Assembly (NCBI GenBank): GCA_046728115.1
Contig: JBKPDW010000282.1
Span: 1 to 29,453 of the forward strand
Reading direction: 5' to 3'
From: CAVSWN01 sp046728115
GTDB lineage: Bacteria; Acidobacteriota; Vicinamibacteria; Vicinamibacterales; CAVVIG01
DNA: 29,453 bases
The position numbers and the translations under genes are program-made. How positions within the stretch are numbered: the stretch's first letter is position 1; each line of letters starts with the position of its first letter. Positions 16,271 through 24,901 of the stretch are shown here, one piece after another. The notes beneath the pieces are model-generated. The model searched no databases and was not told where the DNA came from. It was given only the letters and a program-made list of their open reading frames with translations.

Positions 16271-17818
16271 ATGAGAACGTCGACAATCGTTCGCTCGCCA
16301 GCGTCATCACAGGCTTCGCGCAACTCAATCGATCTGAGCCGGCGCAAGCTGCTCGCAGGAGCGGGCGCCGGCGCCGCAGCCCTCCTTCTCGAGCAAAGCG
16401 GCCTCCAGGCGCAGGTGACGTCGAGCCGGACAGTCGTCTTCTCCCATACGACGGTAGTAACCGTCGACGGCGTTCGTGACGACACGGCGCTCGCCGTCGA
16501 AGCCGACAAGATCGTGGCGATCGGCGCCACGGACTCGGTCCTCAAAGCGTACCCGAATGCGGAGATCCACGACGGACGAGGAAAGGCCATCCTGCCGGGT
16601 CTCATCAACTGTCACGCTCACCTCGCGCAGACCCTCGGTCGTGGTTTCAACGAGGACTTCGGATTTCCCAACTCCGCGCGCCTCGCTATCCAGCCCGCCA
16701 GCCTCCTTCAGGGGGAGGAGGGCACGGTGATGGTCACCGTCGGTGCGTTGGAAGCGATACGGACGGGGACTACCACGCTTGTGGAGAATTCCGGAGGCAT
16801 CAGCCGCTCCGCAGCTGCATTGGCGCAGACAGGCCTGCGCTGCGTGTTCGCAGAGTCCGTTCGCGACAGCGAAAATGTCGCGGGCCCGATGTCGCCCGAG
16901 GGGCTCGCCAAAAGCGTTGCCCCCAGGTTCTCACCCAGGCTGCGAGACGAGGGACTGCAGCGCATCAACGACCTGTTCACCACGTGGCACGGCGCGAAGC
17001 AGGGTCTCATCAGCGTGTTCCCAGCCGCCGCGCTCGCCGAGACCACATCGCCCGAACTGCTGCAGGCGATCCGCGCCTTCGCTGAGAAACACGATCTGGG
17101 ATATACGATCCACTTGTCGCAAAGCCGCGCCGAAGTCGAGTTCATGGTTCGACACCATGGCGTCACTCCACCGGCATTTCTTGCAAAGCACGGCTTTCTC
17201 GGTCCCAGGCTGTTCGCCGCGCACTGCCGGTACGTGGACGATGCCGATGTCGCGTTGCTTGGTAGGTCGGGCACCATTATTTCGCACCAGGCCGCGATGG
17301 CCGCGAACCGGGGCGTCATTCCACCGATCGCCGCGCTGCGAGCGGCGGGCTGCCCGATCGCGAACGGCACCGACAACAACACCAACGATCTTTTCGAGGT
17401 CATGCGGGTCGCCCTGCTGACGGAACGAATCTCGCGCAACGATCCGAACCCCGGTCTGAGGCCTCAGCCTGAAGACATGCTCGAAGATGCCACCCAAGGG
17501 GGCGCGCGGGCCGTTGGTCAGGACAAGATCGTCGGCTCACTCGAGGTCGGGAAGAAGGCCGACCTCCTCGTCCTCGACACCCAACGTGCCCACCTCGTCC
17601 CGGCGGGACGCATTGTGTCTGCGTGGATCCACAACGGTCAACCGTCCGATATCGAGTCGGTCATGGTCGACGGTCAGTTCATCATGCGCAATCGTAAGGT
17701 CCTGACGCTGGACGAGGACAGCATCATCGCCGAAGCCGACCGGGTCGGGCGTCGGATCTGGAGACAGGTGGAGGCGGCTGGCCCTGTGAGGGTGCCGGGG
17801 CGATCGCGCCACCATTGA
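16271..17818 (+). CDS. Tat-exported amidohydrolase (TrzA/AtzA-like deaminase fold)
   Basis: The product is 515 residues from ATG 16271 with GGAGG at 16257-16261. A twin-arginine signal (SRRKLL, 23-28, then a Gly/Ala-rich hydrophobic run) directs the folded protein out of the cytoplasm. The amidohydrolase barrel shows the HxH pair (His115, His117 in NCHAHLAQT), His281, His318 (AAHCRY), and Asp368 (NGTDNN), the expected metal ligands. The flanking sandwich residues carry LEVGKKADLLVLD. In related deaminases the His281 strand reads HxxE with a catalytic Glu; here it reads HLSQ, so position 284 is Gln. Activity may be altered, or the protein may handle a different leaving group. The substrate is unknown. 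It converges on an AraC regulator gene. Confidence 0.88.
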   Translation: MRTSTIVRSPASSQASRNSIDLSRRKLLAGAGAGAAALLLEQSGLQAQVTSSRTVVFSHTTVVTVDGVRDDTALAVEADKIVAIGATDSVLKAYPNAEIHDGRGKAILPGLINCHAHLAQTLGRGFNEDFGFPNSARLAIQPASLLQGEEGTVMVTVGALEAIRTGTTTLVENSGGISRSAAALAQTGLRCVFAESVRDSENVAGPMSPEGLAKSVAPRFSPRLRDEGLQRINDLFTTWHGAKQGLISVFPAAALAETTSPELLQAIRAFAEKHDLGYTIHLSQSRAEVEFMVRHHGVTPPAFLAKHGFLGPRLFAAHCRYVDDADVALLGRSGTIISHQAAMAANRGVIPPIAALRAAGCPIANGTDNNTNDLFEVMRVALLTERISRNDPNPGLRPQPEDMLEDATQGGARAVGQDKIVGSLEVGKKADLLVLDTQRAHLVPAGRIVSAWIHNGQPSDIESVMVDGQFIMRNRKVLTLDEDSIIAEADRVGRRIWRQVEAAGPVRVPGRSRHH

Positions 17819-17949
17819 GACCACCGAACGCCGAAGCGTATCGCTGCGCTCTGTGCCCATTGCACCTGCAACCGACACTACATTTGGCGCGTTTGCGGCA
17901 TTTGCGATCGGTGCCGAACGGGTCACCCGCAGCGATGCGGTGCGACCAC

Positions 17950-18987
17950 TTACGCGCTCCTGAATGCACGTGGTGTCTGACCCGTCCAACGCCGGAATGA
18001 TCGGTTGAACGCTGCAGGCTCGGAGTACTCGAGGAAGAATGCCACGTCGGCGATGCTCAAGCTGCGATCCTGCAGCAAGGCACATGCAAATTCCCGGCGC
18101 ACGTCGTCGAGGATGTTGCGGAATGATGTGCCTTCCTCAGCGAGGCGGCGGCTCAGCGTCCGCCGGCTGACAGCCAACGCTCTGGCCGCCGTCTCCGGGG
18201 TCAGAGTCATCTCGCCGAGATGCTCCACCATCATGCGCCGAACGCGTCCGCTGAGCGGTCCCGGGCCGTGGAGGTCACGCTCAGCTAATAGCTTGTCAAG
18301 CCGACGTCGGACAATCGTTGCCAGGGCTTCATCGGCCGCCTGCATGGGGCGCGCCGCATCCACAGCGCTCAGAATCATCGAATTCGAACCCGCGCCAAAA
18401 CGGACGGACCTGCGAAAGAACCGTCGGTGTTCCGATTCGTCCTCTGGCGCGGGATGCGCGAAGCACACCTGCAGCGGCGTAATGTCCGCTCCGGTGCCCT
18501 CACGAGCGAATTTCAGTGCCGCGGCCAGGGCAAACTCCGCACGCCCGGGATGCAACGCCGTGCTCCCCATATCGCGGACCAGAAGCAGGAGACCCTCCCC
18601 CTGGGCCTCCATCCGCGCGGCGACGCGATCGCTGAGCACACGGCCATAGCGAGCCAAACGCTCGAGGCCCGCCGCCAGCGATGCGCTCGCTCTGAAGGCG
18701 TACTCGACGAGATCCAGCGCTCCGCGGGGCAGCGACTCGGCCAGATGCACGCCAATTGCTGCGTCGCCTGTCATCGTCGTCGCGAGGCGCCACGCCGTCT
18801 CAACCGACGCCTCGGCCACGCGGAGATCGGGATCCGTCAGATCGGCCAACCCAGGCAAGCGTCGGATTGGCGTGCCGTCAAACCCCTGATTGTCGACCCA
18901 TGCGGCGAGATGCGGCAACACCCATCCCTGAACGGACGGCCCGGTCGCTATCGTACGAACCTTGTTTACGGCCTTCTCCGGCGCCAC
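17950..18987 (-). CDS. AraC family transcriptional regulator
   Basis: The product is 345 residues from GTG 18987. The N-terminal ~200 residues resemble the OruR/ArgR-like ligand-binding domain of this AraC subgroup (GWVLPHLAAWVDNQG; AIGVHLAESLPRGALDLVEYAFRAS described around residues 77-101). The C-terminal ~95 residues hold two helix-turn-helix motifs: TPETAARALAVSRRTLSRRL and SIADVAFFLEYSEPAAFNRS, followed by RRWTGQTPRAFR, which is diagnostic of AraC. A TTGACA promoter precedes it at 19024. It faces the amidohydrolase tail to tail and may or may not regulate it. The ligand is unknown. Confidence 0.92.
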   Translation of the reverse strand: MAPEKAVNKVRTIATGPSVQGWVLPHLAAWVDNQGFDGTPIRRLPGLADLTDPDLRVAEASVETAWRLATTMTGDAAIGVHLAESLPRGALDLVEYAFRASASLAAGLERLARYGRVLSDRVAARMEAQGEGLLLLVRDMGSTALHPGRAEFALAAALKFAREGTGADITPLQVCFAHPAPEDESEHRRFFRRSVRFGAGSNSMILSAVDAARPMQAADEALATIVRRRLDKLLAERDLHGPGPLSGRVRRMMVEHLGEMTLTPETAARALAVSRRTLSRRLAEEGTSFRNILDDVRREFACALLQDRSLSIADVAFFLEYSEPAAFNRSFRRWTGQTPRAFRSA

Positions 18988-19319
18988 AGCACGGTAGTTA
19001 TCGAAAGCTGGCCGGAAATGTCAACAATGTGGCTCGCCCGGTCATGTAATGGCCGAAGGATTTCGGTTCAAATGATGGACACCGCCGACCAAGACCGGCC
19101 GAAGCAGCAGGAGCAGGCACAAGCGGCAGGCTATCGTCCCCGGCAACTACTGTTCCTAACGCGATCGATGTGACCCGAAAGGAGCGAACAGACAATTGAA
19201 GACCGTCTCCTCAGTCACACAACACAGACATGAACACGGCAGAGCTGCACATTGGGAGAATCGGTCTCTGTCCCAGCGTTGAAAGGCGATCAAATCTTCA
19301 GGTTTCAGAAGGAGCGTCC
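18988..19319. other. intergenic region between araC-like and secreted-protein genes
   Basis: This 332-nt stretch separates divergent genes. Apart from the promoter of the AraC gene and the ribosome binding site of the gene at 19320 I see no conserved coding signal. A short frame at 19071-19173 encodes Gln-rich residues of no recognisable family and is not called. Confidence 0.5.
18997..19024 (-). promoter_or_regulatory. promoter of the AraC family gene
   Basis: On the minus strand TTGACA (19024-19019) is separated by 16 nt from GATAAC (19002-18997). The -35 is perfect and the -10 matches four of six. The GTG start at 18987 lies only 9 nt after the -10, so the transcript would be leaderless or nearly so. 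Confidence 0.65.
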
Positions 19320-19985
19320 ATGAATAGAACCGTCGGCGTCGCCATCCTCTTCGCCACCACGTTGCTTCCGAGTGTTGCGGCGGCAAACAACAAGCAACCG
19401 GAGACCCAAGCCTCCTTCGGCGGCAACGCGGGTACCACGAAGATGCGACAAGAGCAGCAGTTCGCGGAGGCGACATTCATACAGGACTTGCCCTGCGCGC
19501 ATCTGGAGGGCTTTGCCGTGGTCGCAGACACGACCATGCGGCCAGGCGCGATCCGGGTTTTGGAGGTTCAACAAGTACGGGTGCAAAAGTTCGACACCTG
19601 CGATCAATCCGATCCAATGGGCGTCAAGCAGGTCATCGACGCCCGAGGCGACGGTGTCATCTCGGCTCTCGTCATCGACTTTGAGAACGAGACTGCGTCG
19701 GCAACCGCCGAACTCGATGTGTTCGAATTCATCGGTCAGACATTTCTGAAACTCAACTTGAATCTGGTCTGGTCGGTCGAGCATCCTCTCGATGGGATCT
19801 TCTCGTTCGACCACGTCGATCGCGCCGATCGCCTGGTATCCGAAACCGATGTCAAGTCACACGGCAATTCGAAAAGTGCCATCGTTTCCGGCAGCATCAA
19901 CGACGGCATCAATGAGTACGCCAACTCCTCGGGACTGGGAGTCATCGGAACTCAGTTGATTAAAACGGTCGTTCGGCCGCACTGA
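19320..19985 (+). CDS. secreted protein of unknown function
   Basis: The product is 221 residues from ATG 19320, with AAGGAG at 19309-19314; an in-frame ATG at 19230 would add 30 residues ahead of the signal peptide. Residues 1-22 form a signal peptide (ending SVAAA). The mature part contains two cysteines (DLPCAHLEG and KFDTCDQSD) that could pair, and beta-rich text such as AIRVLEVQQVRVQKF and GVISALVIDFENETASATAELDV. The C-terminal part is Ser/Asn-rich. I do not recognise a family. It stands alone, with its own upstream region and a strong hairpin 21 nt after the stop. Confidence 0.7.
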   Translation: MNRTVGVAILFATTLLPSVAAANNKQPETQASFGGNAGTTKMRQEQQFAEATFIQDLPCAHLEGFAVVADTTMRPGAIRVLEVQQVRVQKFDTCDQSDPMGVKQVIDARGDGVISALVIDFENETASATAELDVFEFIGQTFLKLNLNLVWSVEHPLDGIFSFDHVDRADRLVSETDVKSHGNSKSAIVSGSINDGINEYANSSGLGVIGTQLIKTVVRPH

Positions 19986-20005
19986 ACAACTTTCCTCCCC
20001 CGCCA

Positions 20006-20035
20006 ACCTCCGTCCCCACGGGTGGGGACGGAGGT
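20006..20035 (+). terminator. strong hairpin, probable transcription terminator
   Basis: ACCTCCGTCCCCAC (20006-20019) and GTGGGGACGGAGGT (20022-20035) are perfectly complementary, a 14-bp GC-rich stem with a minimal loop, 21 nt after the stop of the secreted-protein gene. There is no T tract after it, so it is an incomplete intrinsic terminator by the textbook definition. An mRNA-stabilising 3' hairpin is the alternative. Confidence 0.6.
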
Positions 20036-20038
20036 CGG

Positions 20039-20161
20039 AGCCTAGGGCTGACCGCTTTCGTCTTCTTCCCCGAGCAACGTATGAGCCGCGTGGAAGCCCT
20101 GCGCTCATACACCATCAATGCGGCCTATGCAGGTTTCGATGAAACGATCAAAGGACCGCTA
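20039..20161 (+). pseudogene. relic of a YtcJ-like amidohydrolase (C-terminal part)
   Basis: The plus-strand frame reads PEQRMSRVEALR followed by SYTINAAYAGFDETIKG (about 20069-20155). This matches, from memory, the late segment of YtcJ-type amidohydrolases, where EQR..s.eEALR.YTinaAYa..E..KG precedes the 'LEPGKLADlVVL' block. Here that block is missing: after KG the reading changes to unrelated residues and stops at 20284. Only about 30 recognisable codons remain of a protein of over 500 residues. A short open frame with ATG at 20081 spans it but has no plausible independent function. Confidence 0.65.
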
Positions 20162-20352
20162 GCGTTTTTGCGCATTGGCGCGGCGACCAGCATTTCGCCG
20201 CCACTTCCCGCCTCTTGCCGCCGCGTCGCCACGCCAAAAAAGCTCTGCGTTCTCAGCCCCGCTCCTCTCAGCGACAGACGATAGACGAGATTTTGCCCAC
20301 AAATGGCTGTGCTGGCACGTTGCTTCCCCACGCCGCCGGCCGGAACAAGACG

Positions 20353-20390
20353 TAGACGTCCTACGTCTAAGAGGCCGTAGACTGTCTACG
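20353..20390 (+). promoter_or_regulatory. two tandem palindromes, probable PadR operators
   Basis: TAGACGT-CCT-ACGTCTA (20353-20369) and CGTAGAC-T-GTCTACG (20376-20390) are perfect inverted repeats. They share the CGTAGAC half-site (20351 and 20376) and end 3 nt before the padR ATG. Two adjacent sites, nearly touching the start codon, suggest cooperative autorepression by the PadR protein. A TAGACT at 20378-20383 inside the second site could serve as -10. Confidence 0.7.
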
Positions 20391-20393
20391 ACT

Positions 20394-20753
20394 ATGGCCA
20401 AAACCTCCGACGACCGCCGCCTGGAGCTCCTCCAGGGCACGCTCGACATGCTCATCCTCCGGACCCTGCAATGGGGATCGCAGCACGGCCACGGCATCGG
20501 CCAGGCCATCCGCGCCCAGTCGGACGACCTGCTGAAGGTCGAAACCGGCTCGCTCTATCCGGCGCTCCACCGTCTCGTGAAGCGCGGCTGGCTGAAAGCC
20601 GAATGGGGCGTGAGCGAGGCCAACCAGCGCGCGAAGTACTACCGGCTGACCGCCGCCGGAAAAGCGCAGTTGTTGCGCGAGCAGGATCGCTGGTCGCAGC
20701 TCGTGCACGCGATTGGACGCATCATGAATCCGGCGCCCGCAGGCAAGGAGTAG
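20394..20753 (+). CDS. PadR family transcriptional regulator (ADOP-associated)
   Basis: The product is 119 residues from ATG 20394. The PadR winged helix is obvious: LELLQGTLDMLILRTLQWGSQHGHGIGQ, then VETGSLYPALHRLVKRGWLKAEWG, and a wing with NQRAKYYRLTAAGKAQL. The C-terminal helix (residues ~88-112) is the dimerisation part. The longer frame from 20175 crosses the palindromes and is not used. Only 3 nt separate its stop from the ATG of the ADOP permease at 20757, so they form an operon, the standard acidobacterial PadR-ADOP pair. Autoregulation through the two palindromes just before the start is likely. Confidence 0.93.
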   Translation: MAKTSDDRRLELLQGTLDMLILRTLQWGSQHGHGIGQAIRAQSDDLLKVETGSLYPALHRLVKRGWLKAEWGVSEANQRAKYYRLTAAGKAQLLREQDRWSQLVHAIGRIMNPAPAGKE

Positions 20754-20756
20754 CGC

Positions 20757-23396
20757 ATGGGACCTGACAACGACGAACTCGACGAAGAGATTCGCGGCCA
20801 TCTGGCCATCAGCATCAAGGAGCGGATCGATCGCGGCGAGGATCCAACGTCTGCGCGGCTGGCAGCGCTGAAGGAGTTCGGCAACGTCACGCTCACGCGC
20901 GATTCGATAAAGAGGGTCTGGGGCAATCGCTGGCTCGACATGATCGGAGCCCTCGCGCAGGACATCAGGTTCGCCTTGCGGTCCCTCAGGCGCGCCAAGG
21001 GTCTCGCCACCACCGTGGTGGTGACGCTGGCTCTCGGCATTGGCGCCAACGCCGCCATCTTCAGCGTCGTCCGCGGCGTCCTGCTTCGACCTCTCGTCAA
21101 TCGTGACGAAGATCGGCTGATCTACATCCGCCAGAGCGCGCCTGCCATCGGCGCAGGGAACATGACGTTCTCGGTGCCGGAAGTCGGCGACCTCAGGTCG
21201 CGGACTACCAGCGTCGCCGCCTTCGGTGAGTTCTCGACGGTCGACTTCGCGTTGATTGGTCTCGGCGGCGAGCCGCGCATGGTGAAAGCAGGAGTTGTCA
21301 ACGGGACGTTCTTCGACGTGATGGGCCTTCGTCCCGTGCTCGGCCGCCTCCTGAACGCGCATGACGATGGTCCCAAGGCAGCGGGCGTCGCGGTCCTCAC
21401 CTACAGGTTCTGGACGAACTCGCTCAACAGCGATCCCACGGTGATCGGCAAGACGATCCGCCTCGGTCCTCGAAGCGCCACGGTCGTCGGCGTCCTCGAG
21501 CCATCGATACCCTACCCGGCCGACACCGAAATCATCGCCAACGTCGTGACCAGCCCGCATCACCTCGGCGCCACGATGGTCACGGACCGCACCCACCGGA
21601 TGACGGAGCTTTTCGGCCGCCTCGCGCCCGGAGCTTCGCTCGACGCCGCACGCGCCGAGCTGACCACAGTGCACGCTGCCATCGTGCGCGAGCATCCCGA
21701 GGCGTATTCGCCGAAGGCCGGTGTTCAGCTGCGCGTCACGAAGCTCCGCGATCAGATCGCGGCGCCGGCGCGGACGATTCTGCTCGTGCTGCTCGCGGCA
21801 GCCGGGGTCGTGTTCATCATCGCCTGCTCCAACGTCGCCAACCTGATCCTCGCGCGCTCGGTGCGACGCGAGGGCGAGCTGGCGGTGCGGGCCGCGCTGG
21901 GCGCCGGCAGCGGAGCGCTGCGGCGCACGCTGCTGGCCGAGAGCCTGGTGCTCTGCGGCGCCGGCGCCGTGGTCGGCGTGGCGCTGGCGCGGCCGCTCGT
22001 TGCTCTCGTCGCCCGCTATGCCGCCCGCTTCTCTGTCCGTGCGCTCGACGTCACCGTCGATCCCAGCGTGATTTGGGTCGGCGCTGGCCTGGCGATGGCC
22101 GCAGCCGTACTGCTCGCGTACGTCCCGCGTCTGCCGTCGCCGCACGCTCCTGCAGGCCTTGGTCTGGCGACCGGCAGCGTCCGAATCACGCCGGGCACGA
22201 ACCGCCGCCTGCGGCTGTTTGCGACGACGCAAATCGCATTCTCGTTCGTGTTGCTCGTGGGTGCGGGCATGCTCGTCGCCACGCTCGTCGCCATGCAAAC
22301 CGCCAACACCGGCATCGACATGCGGCACGTCCTGGCGTTCGACGTTCCGACGTCCGCGACGGGCGCGGGCACCGGCGATCCGAAGGTCATCAACTTCTAT
22401 CAGGAAGCGACGCGGCGGATCGGTCAGCTGCCCGGTGTCGAGGGCGTCGCCCTTGGCATGTTCGTGCCCTGGCGCGACGCCGGCAGCTTCGGTCCCGGTA
22501 TCCCCTTCGCCGTGGACGGCTACACGCCCGCGGACGGCGAGGAAAATCCGCGCGCGCGGTTCCGAGTCATCTCGCCCGGCTTCTTCGGCGTGCTCGGCGT
22601 CCCGATCCTCGCCGGCCGCGACTTCACCGACGACGACCGGCGGGGCAGCGAGCTGGTCTCGATCGTCAGCCAGAGCCTCGCCCTACGGCTGTTCCCGAAC
22701 GGCGACGCGGTGAACCGGCATATGTGGTGGGTCGATCCGTACTTCGGCAGAAAGCCCGTGCCGCGCCGCATCGTGGGCGTCGTAGCGGACGTCGATGACG
22801 AGCACGTCGTGCGGGGACCGGCGATGGCGGTCTATCAGCCGGTTCCGCAGATCGGCATTGCCGGCCGGCTGTTCGTACGCGCGGCAGGGGATCCGTACGC
22901 GCTCGTGCCGCATGTGACGCACGTCATCCGCGAGATGTCGGCGGACCAGCCGGTGGAGCGCGCCGCGACGCTCGAGGACGTGCGCGCGCAAGTGCTGTCG
23001 CCGGACCGGCTGAACGCCTTCGTGTTCTCCGGGTTTGCCGGAATCGCGCTGCTGATCGCCGTCGTGGGCGTGGCGGGCGTGCTGGCATTCTCGGTGAGCG
23101 CGCGCACGCGCGAGTTCGGCATCCGGCTGGCCGTTGGGTCCGCGCCGCAGCAACTGCTGGTCCGCGTGCTCTCGGAGGGCGTGGTGATTGCTGCGATTGG
23201 AATCGCGGCCGGGGCGGCTGGCGGCTACGCGCTCACCAGAGTGGCGACAAGATTTGTCGCGACTGTGCAGCTGCCGGGCGCCGTTCCCGTGGTTGGCGCG
23301 GCGGCCGTGCTCGTCGGTGCGGCGATCCTCGCATCGTTGATGCCGGCGGCGCGCGCATCGCGCGTCGACGTGCTCCAGGCGCTCCGGTCGGAATAG
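20757..23396 (+). CDS. ADOP-type ABC permease with N-terminal prefix domain
   Basis: The product is 879 residues from ATG 20757 with AAGGAG at 20745-20750. The N-terminal ~75 residues are the cytoplasmic permease-prefix domain: DELDEEIRGHLAISIKERID and ARLAALKEFGNVTL. Then comes RFALRSLRRAKGLATTVVVT with the first membrane helix, a MacB-like periplasmic domain, and an FtsX core with SNVANLILARSVRREGELAVRAALGAG (described around residues 360-386). After a middle helix and a second periplasmic domain, a final FtsX core carries REFGIRLAVGSAPQQLLVRVL. It lacks an ATPase. Its expression is probably controlled by the upstream PadR. Substrate unknown; efflux or envelope stress is usual for MacB relatives. 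Confidence 0.94.
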   Translation: MGPDNDELDEEIRGHLAISIKERIDRGEDPTSARLAALKEFGNVTLTRDSIKRVWGNRWLDMIGALAQDIRFALRSLRRAKGLATTVVVTLALGIGANAAIFSVVRGVLLRPLVNRDEDRLIYIRQSAPAIGAGNMTFSVPEVGDLRSRTTSVAAFGEFSTVDFALIGLGGEPRMVKAGVVNGTFFDVMGLRPVLGRLLNAHDDGPKAAGVAVLTYRFWTNSLNSDPTVIGKTIRLGPRSATVVGVLEPSIPYPADTEIIANVVTSPHHLGATMVTDRTHRMTELFGRLAPGASLDAARAELTTVHAAIVREHPEAYSPKAGVQLRVTKLRDQIAAPARTILLVLLAAAGVVFIIACSNVANLILARSVRREGELAVRAALGAGSGALRRTLLAESLVLCGAGAVVGVALARPLVALVARYAARFSVRALDVTVDPSVIWVGAGLAMAAAVLLAYVPRLPSPHAPAGLGLATGSVRITPGTNRRLRLFATTQIAFSFVLLVGAGMLVATLVAMQTANTGIDMRHVLAFDVPTSATGAGTGDPKVINFYQEATRRIGQLPGVEGVALGMFVPWRDAGSFGPGIPFAVDGYTPADGEENPRARFRVISPGFFGVLGVPILAGRDFTDDDRRGSELVSIVSQSLALRLFPNGDAVNRHMWWVDPYFGRKPVPRRIVGVVADVDDEHVVRGPAMAVYQPVPQIGIAGRLFVRAAGDPYALVPHVTHVIREMSADQPVERAATLEDVRAQVLSPDRLNAFVFSGFAGIALLIAVVGVAGVLAFSVSARTREFGIRLAVGSAPQQLLVRVLSEGVVIAAIGIAAGAAGGYALTRVATRFVATVQLPGAVPVVGAAAVLVGAAILASLMPAARASRVDVLQALRSE

Positions 23397-23532
23397 ATGA
23401 CATGAACAAGGCCAGGACTGCCGGTGTTTTTTATCTGCTCACGCATAGCGCCAGGCGCAAGGCACGTCCAGCGTGCGTCTGTTTCATGCGCCCCGAGGAG
23501 TAGGATGTTGAGATGGAACCGGTACAGCTCCT

Positions 23533-24357
23533 ATGAGCGTCAGCCAGAACGAAAAGGCAGCTCGCTTCCGCGCGATTCACGATGCTCCTGCCACCTTCGT
23601 CATTCCAAATCCATGGGATGTCGGCTCGGCCCGAATGCTCGCCGGGCTCGGCTTCCAGGCATTGGCCACATCGAGCGCAGCCGCCGCTTGTGCCGTTGGT
23701 CGAAGAGATGGCGGGCTGAGTCGAGATCAGGCCCTGGAGCACGCGCGCTTGATTGTCGATGCGACGGACTTGCCTGTCTCCGCGGATCTGGAACGAGGCT
23801 TTGGCGACGCGCCGGAAATCGTGGCCGAGACGATCCGCCTTGCGGCTCGGGTGGGCCTCGTCGGATGCACGATCGAAGACGCAACCGGCAACCCAGATGC
23901 GCCCCTCTACGATGATCGCCTGGCTGTCGAACGGATTGCTGCAGCCGCCGAGGCTGCACGCACACTTCCGTTTCCCTTTATCCTGACGGCGCGCGCGCAC
24001 AATCTTCTCTACGGCGCCCCAAGCCTGAACGACACAATCCGCCGTCTTCAAGCCTTCGAGAAAGCCGGAGCCGATGTGCTCTTCGCCCCGGGCCTGCCCG
24101 ATCTTGCCGCGGTGCGCGCGGTCTGTGCGGCTGTCTCGAAGCCAGTCAACTTCATGGTGGGAATCAAAGGAAAGTCATTTTCCGTGAGCGAACTCGCCGC
24201 TGCGGGCGTCAGGCGCATCAGCCTGGCCACTTCGCTCTATCGCGCGGCGATGACCGGACTGCTCAACGCTGCATCCGAGGTGAAGGATGCAGGTCAGTTT
24301 GGTTTCGTCGATCGGTCCGTGACAACGGCGGAGCTCAACACACTGATGCGGATCTGA
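23533..24357 (+). CDS. isocitrate lyase/PEP mutase family protein
   Basis: The product is 274 residues. It has the PEP-mutase/isocitrate-lyase barrel: FVIPNPWDVGSARMLAGLGF near the start, the metal-binding SADLERGFGD (83-92, Asp85), LVGCTIEDATG (109-119), ILTARAHNLLYG, and a late segment with MVGIKGKSFSVSELAAAGVRRIS. The KKCGH motif of true isocitrate lyases is absent, so it belongs to the broad group that includes carboxyvinyl-phosphonate mutase and oxaloacetate hydrolase relatives. The reaction is uncertain: C-C or P-C bond cleavage on a small 2-oxo acid. It is followed by a lipoprotein gene after 34 nt. No ribosome binding site of note precedes the ATG. Confidence 0.85.
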   Translation: MSVSQNEKAARFRAIHDAPATFVIPNPWDVGSARMLAGLGFQALATSSAAAACAVGRRDGGLSRDQALEHARLIVDATDLPVSADLERGFGDAPEIVAETIRLAARVGLVGCTIEDATGNPDAPLYDDRLAVERIAAAAEAARTLPFPFILTARAHNLLYGAPSLNDTIRRLQAFEKAGADVLFAPGLPDLAAVRAVCAAVSKPVNFMVGIKGKSFSVSELAAAGVRRISLATSLYRAAMTGLLNAASEVKDAGQFGFVDRSVTTAELNTLMRI

Positions 24358-24391
24358 AGCTTGACCCGACTCGGACGGGAGTAAACGAGCG

Positions 24392-24892
24392 ATGCGTTAC
24401 ATGGCCGGTCGCGCCATCGTCGTCGGCGGCGCAATGTTGTTAGGTGCGGCGTGCGGACGGACATCACAGCCGAGTGGTGGATCCCCGTCAGCGACGGAAG
24501 CGTTCACGCCGGGACTTGGCGAGCTGATGAGCCTGCAGCAGATGCGCCACGTCAAGCTGTGGTTCGCGGGCGAGGCCGCGAACTGGGAGTTGGCGGATTA
24601 CGAGCTCGACGAACTCAGCGAGGGATTCGACGACATCGTCAAATTCCATCCAACGCATAAAGAGTCGCCAGTGGCCCCGAAAGACGCCATTCCCCGGATG
24701 ATGACACAGCCACTCGCGGACCTACGCGCGGCGATCGGTCGCAAGGACGCCGTGGCGTTTGCGCAGGCGTACGATGCGCTTACAGCAGCGTGTAACAACT
24801 GCCATCAGGCCACGAACTTTGGTTTCAATCGCGTCCAACGGCCGGAATCGAATCCGTATCCCAACCAGCTGTTCGCAGTGCCGCACCCATAG
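24392..24892 (+). CDS. lipoprotein with a single c-type haem motif
   Basis: The product is 166 residues. A lipobox LGAAC places the lipidated Cys at residue 21, so it should be anchored in the membrane facing the periplasm. The mature part is mainly helical (LMSLQQMRHVKLWFAGEAANWELADYELDELSEGF described at residues 45-79). A single CNNCH haem-binding motif lies near the end (134-138), with His residues at 53, 86 and 89 as possible second ligands. The arrangement of helices with a late CxxCH recalls cytochrome c' and related cytochromes, though the family is not certain. It could accept electrons from an envelope oxidoreductase. The stop is in frame with the next gene, nine bases before its ATG. 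Confidence 0.75.
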   Translation: MRYMAGRAIVVGGAMLLGAACGRTSQPSGGSPSATEAFTPGLGELMSLQQMRHVKLWFAGEAANWELADYELDELSEGFDDIVKFHPTHKESPVAPKDAIPRMMTQPLADLRAAIGRKDAVAFAQAYDALTAACNNCHQATNFGFNRVQRPESNPYPNQLFAVPHP

Positions 24893-24901
24893 CCGGCGCG
24901 G

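Noticed and set aside
19071..19173. short Gln-rich frame upstream of the secreted protein
   Set aside because: 33 codons, no ribosome binding site and no family resemblance.
20367..22328. 653-codon minus-strand frame
   Set aside because: Antisense to PadR and ADOP genes with diagnostic motifs; composition rich in His, Arg and Asp is typical of an antisense shadow.
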